Assembly (NCBI GenBank): GCA_035544955.1
Contig: DASZZN010000002.1
Coordinates: 1 to 63,412, forward strand
Origin: Candidatus Dormiibacterota bacterium
Lineage (GTDB): Bacteria; Chloroflexota; Dormibacteria; CF-121
Reading direction: 5' to 3'
DNA length: 63,412 nt
A program made the translations under genes and the position numbers. The notes beneath the pieces were generated by a model. That model saw only the letters and a program-made list of their open reading frames with translations. It did no database searches and was not told where the DNA came from. How positions within the stretch are numbered: the first letter of the stretch is position 1; every line of letters begins with the position of its first letter. Positions 61,172 through 63,412 of this stretch are shown piece by piece.

Positions 61172-62398
61172 TTGTCTGATTCCGAGCTTTCTCAGGACTC
61201 GTCCGACTCGCAGAATGGAAGCGCCGCGACGATGGAGGAGTTCCTCAACCAGGAGGAAGCTTCAAGTAAGCCCATAGCCCACGGTGACATCATCGATGGT
61301 GTCGTGGTTCGCGTCGATCCCGATGAGGTTCTGGTCGATGTCGGCTCGAAATCCGAAGGCGTCATCTCCAGCCGCGAGCTGGGGACCCGCGAGGCGGGCA
61401 CGCCAGACCTGCACTCCGGGGACCACATCAAGGTCTTCGTCCTGCAGCCCGAAAACGAGGACGGCAATGTCGTCCTGTCGCTCCGTCGCGCCCGGGCCGA
61501 ATCGGTCTGGATAAAGGCGCAGGACCAGCAGGCCTCCGGCGAGATGATGGACGCCGAGGTCCGCGAGCAGAACAAGGGCGGCCTGATCGTCAACATCCTG
61601 GGACTGCGCGGCTTCCTGCCGACCTCCCAGGTCTCCCGCACCTACAGCTCGAATCTCCAGGAGCTGGTCGGCCAGCGGATCGGCGTCAAGATCCTCGAGG
61701 TCAACCGCAAGCGCAACCGGCTGATCGTCAGCCAGAAGGCGGCCTTCGACGAGGACCGCGCGCGTCAGCGCGGCGAGCTCTTCGAAAAGCTGAAGATCGG
61801 CGACGAGATTCAGGGCAAGGTGTCCGGACTCACGACCTACGGCGCCTTCGTCAACCTGGGCGCCGCCGACGGCCTGATCCACATCTCCGAGCTCTCCTGG
61901 GACCGGGTCGCCAACGTCGGCGACGTCCTCCAGGTGGGACAGGACGTGCAGGTCAAGGTCATCAAGCTGGATCCGGAAACATCCCGGATCTCCCTCAGCC
62001 TTCGTCAGTTGGGACAGGACCCCTGGGATCACATCGAGAAGCGCTTCCCGCCCGGCGCCATCGTCGAGGGCGAGGTCACGAAGATCAAGAAGTACGGCGC
62101 CTTCCTCCAGATCGGCGACGGTATCGAGGGCCTGCTACACATTTCGGAGCTGGCCTGGGAGCACGTCGAACACACCGAGGATGTCGTCCAGGTCGGACAG
62201 AAGCTCAAGGTGCGGGTGCTGCAGGCCGACCGGAGCCGGCGCCGCATCAGCCTCTCGCTCAAGCAAGCGGAAGAGCCGCCACCGGGAGGCCGCGCCGAAG
62301 AGACTGAGGTTTCCGACTATCCGGGCGAGATCGAGCGCGTTCCGCAGACGGAACGCCAGCCGGTCTATGCGGAGGTCAGCGCCGCCCCGCAGGAATAG
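61172..62398 (+). CDS. rpsA: Ribosomal protein S1-like (four S1 domains)
   Basis: The protein has 408 residues from the TTG at 61172, with AAGGTGG about 12 bases upstream. Four S1 repeats start near residues 38, 123, 208 and 293, each with the G-x-V-x-x-I/V-x-x-(F/Y)-G-A-F pattern (GLTTYGAFVNLGAADGLIHISELSW and KIKKYGAFLQIGDGIEGLLHISELAW are the clearest). Four domains is the Gram-positive and Chloroflexota form; E. coli S1 has six. The acidic start and end flank the repeats. It supports mRNA binding at the 30S subunit. Confidence 0.92.
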   Translation: MSDSELSQDSSDSQNGSAATMEEFLNQEEASSKPIAHGDIIDGVVVRVDPDEVLVDVGSKSEGVISSRELGTREAGTPDLHSGDHIKVFVLQPENEDGNVVLSLRRARAESVWIKAQDQQASGEMMDAEVREQNKGGLIVNILGLRGFLPTSQVSRTYSSNLQELVGQRIGVKILEVNRKRNRLIVSQKAAFDEDRARQRGELFEKLKIGDEIQGKVSGLTTYGAFVNLGAADGLIHISELSWDRVANVGDVLQVGQDVQVKVIKLDPETSRISLSLRQLGQDPWDHIEKRFPPGAIVEGEVTKIKKYGAFLQIGDGIEGLLHISELAWEHVEHTEDVVQVGQKLKVRVLQADRSRRRISLSLKQAEEPPPGGRAEETEVSDYPGEIERVPQTERQPVYAEVSAAPQE

Positions 62399-62676
62399 GG
62401 CCCACACCCTACCCCTCTCCTAAAGGGCAGGGAACATTTCTAAGCAACCTCCCCAAAGGGGGGAGTAGCCGGCCGTATCGCTAAGGGATTATTAGATTGG
62501 CGCGTATTCAAACTGAATTTGCGCTATGCTTCCGAGAACAATTGTTTAGGCCTACCCGAGCAGTGGTAACTCCCTAACGTCTCAGCAGGCGGCGAGTCCG
62601 CAGATCCAGGCGGGAAGTGTTTTGAGATTCCGGGTATCGTAATAGGTAGCAGATAAAGTCAGTCGGAGGATATTGG
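62399..62676 (+). other. 278-base intergenic region between rpsA and clpC
   Basis: No protein frame is convincing here. CCTCTCC/GGGCAGG near 62415 and CTCCCC with GGGGAG near 62450-62465 form two adjacent hairpins, possibly a read-through terminator for rpsA, but T runs are weak. TATGCT at 62525-62530 may be the clpC -10, which would leave a leader of about 140 bases. I see no CtsR, CIRCE or HAIR operator. Confidence 0.5.
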
Positions 62677-63412
62677 TTGTACCCCTTTGAGCGATTTACG
62701 GAGCGAGCGAAAAAGGTCCTGACGTTGGCCCAGGAAGAGGCCGAGCGCTCGCACCATTCCTATATCGGCACCGAGCACCTGCTCCTTGGCCTGCTGCGCG
62801 AAGGCGAGGGCCTCGCCGCCAAGGTGCTGAACAACCTCGGGGTCGAGATCAACAAGGTCCGCGCCACCATCGAGTCGGTGCTGGGCCGCAACGAACGCAT
62901 CATCATCCAGCAGATCATCCCCACCTCCCGGGTGAAGAAGGTCATCGAGATCTCCTTCGAGGAAGCCCGCCGGATGGGGAACAACTACGTTGGCACTGAG
63001 CACCTCCTCCTCGGCCTTTTGATCGAGGGTGAAGGCATCGCCGCCCACGTGCTCGAGGATCTCGGCGCGAACCTAGAGAAAGTCCGCGGCGAGATCGACC
63101 GCCTGCTCCACGAGAGCGGCCTCGACGAAGAGGCAGCCACCGCGAAGAAGCCGTCGAAGACCCCGTTGCTCGACCAGTTCTGCCGCGACCTCACGGACCT
63201 GGCGGCGAAGAACACACTCGACCCGGTGATCGGCCGCGAGACCGAAATCGAACGGGTGGTGCAGATCCTTTCCCGCCGGACGAAGAACAACCCGGCGCTG
63301 ATCGGCGAGCCCGGCGTCGGCAAGACCGCGATCGCCGAGGGCCTGGCCCAGCAGATCGTGCTCGGCAACATCCCGGAGTCATTGCGTGGCAAGCGGGTGC
63401 TGACCCTCGATA
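62677..63412 (+). CDS. clpC: ATP-dependent Clp protease ATPase subunit ClpC, 3' end outside the window
   Basis: A TTG at 62677 has GGAGGA 6 bases upstream and opens a frame that runs off the window (245 codons seen). The N-terminus is the double Clp-N repeat: [44 protein letters not shown] followed by a second copy with [25 protein letters not shown]. The linker leads to AAA-1 with the Walker [16 protein letters not shown]. ClpC with ClpP and adaptors degrades damaged and regulatory proteins. The distal AAA-2 and M-domain are not visible. Confidence 0.95.
   Translation, partial: MYPFERFTERAKKVLTLAQEEAERSHHSYIGTEHLLLGLLREGEGLAAKVLNNLGVEINKVRATIESVLGRNERIIIQQIIPTSRVKKVIEISFEEARRMGNNYVGTEHLLLGLLIEGEGIAAHVLEDLGANLEKVRGEIDRLLHESGLDEEAATAKKPSKTPLLDQFCRDLTDLAAKNTLDPVIGRETEIERVVQILSRRTKNNPALIGEPGVGKTAIAEGLAQQIVLGNIPESLRGKRVLTLD

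Noticed and set aside
62399-62676. A riboswitch or small RNA in front of clpC
   Set aside because: The region has short hairpins and a plausible -10 but matches no class I know, and no operator of CtsR, HrcA or HspR type is visible.

Overview
The window is high-GC bacterial chromosome with tightly packed genes, many ATGA/GTGA stop-start overlaps, many GTG and TTG starts, and a mixture of strong Shine-Dalgarno (SD) sites and nearly leaderless starts. The housekeeping content (rpsU with pgpH, ybeY and dgkA; mazG with an ftsB/divIC-like gene and a YabR-like S1 protein; tilS with ftsH; panB and panC; rpsA; clpC) fits the Terrabacteria. A Chloroflexota or Dormibacterota-like soil lineage is my best guess. 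That is inference: there is no rRNA gene here and I could not run a search.

Region A (1 to 12 kb). After the tail of a GGDEF protein comes a nine-gene minus-strand operon that reads, in transcription order: GntR regulator, metallophosphoesterase, APC permease, dimethylglycine/sarcosine dehydrogenase-like flavoprotein, choline-kinase-like phosphotransferase, iron alcohol dehydrogenase, MttB-family methyltransferase without pyrrolysine, aldehyde dehydrogenase and a nucleotidyltransferase-like protein. A good promoter with a repeated TATATCGGCC element lies in front of the GntR gene.

Region B (12 to 25.5 kb, plus strand). This holds a small SRPBCC protein, a second dimethylglycine-dehydrogenase-like flavoprotein, EtfB and EtfA, and then an IclR-headed operon that forms a complete corrinoid methyl-transfer branch: corrinoid protein, MetV, MetF, methyl-THF:corrinoid methyltransferase, the RACo reactivator, a DUF1638 protein, a small 'virulence factor' family protein and formate-THF ligase.

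Region C (25.5 to 32.6 kb). A heterotetrameric sarcosine oxidase operon (soxBDAG) with a DinB-like gene is read on the minus strand, with SAM methyltransferases beside it. Regions A to C look like one catabolic island for glycine betaine, choline or related methylated amines. The first methyl group would leave through MttB and the corrinoid protein to methyl-THF. The remaining N-methyl groups would be oxidised by flavoproteins to methylene-THF. Electrons would go to ETF, and C1 units would leave through Fhs as formate with ATP. FolD is not in the window.

Region D (32.6 to 63.4 kb) is mainly core genes: a small secreted-protein cassette with a perfect terminator, rpsU, pgpH, ybeY, dgkA, a clearly divergent second SecY-like protein, a CpaE/TadZ-like ATPase, pth, a D,D-carboxypeptidase, mfd, mscL, ridA, mazG, an ftsB-like gene, two tRNA genes with CAU anticodons, tilS, ftsH, a pantothenate set (DUF2520 gene, panB, panC), nadC with a long Pro/Ala-rich N-terminal extension, a patatin, rpsA and the 5' part of clpC. 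The points most worth following up are the combined corrinoid plus flavoprotein demethylation island and the stripped-down SecY paralogue.
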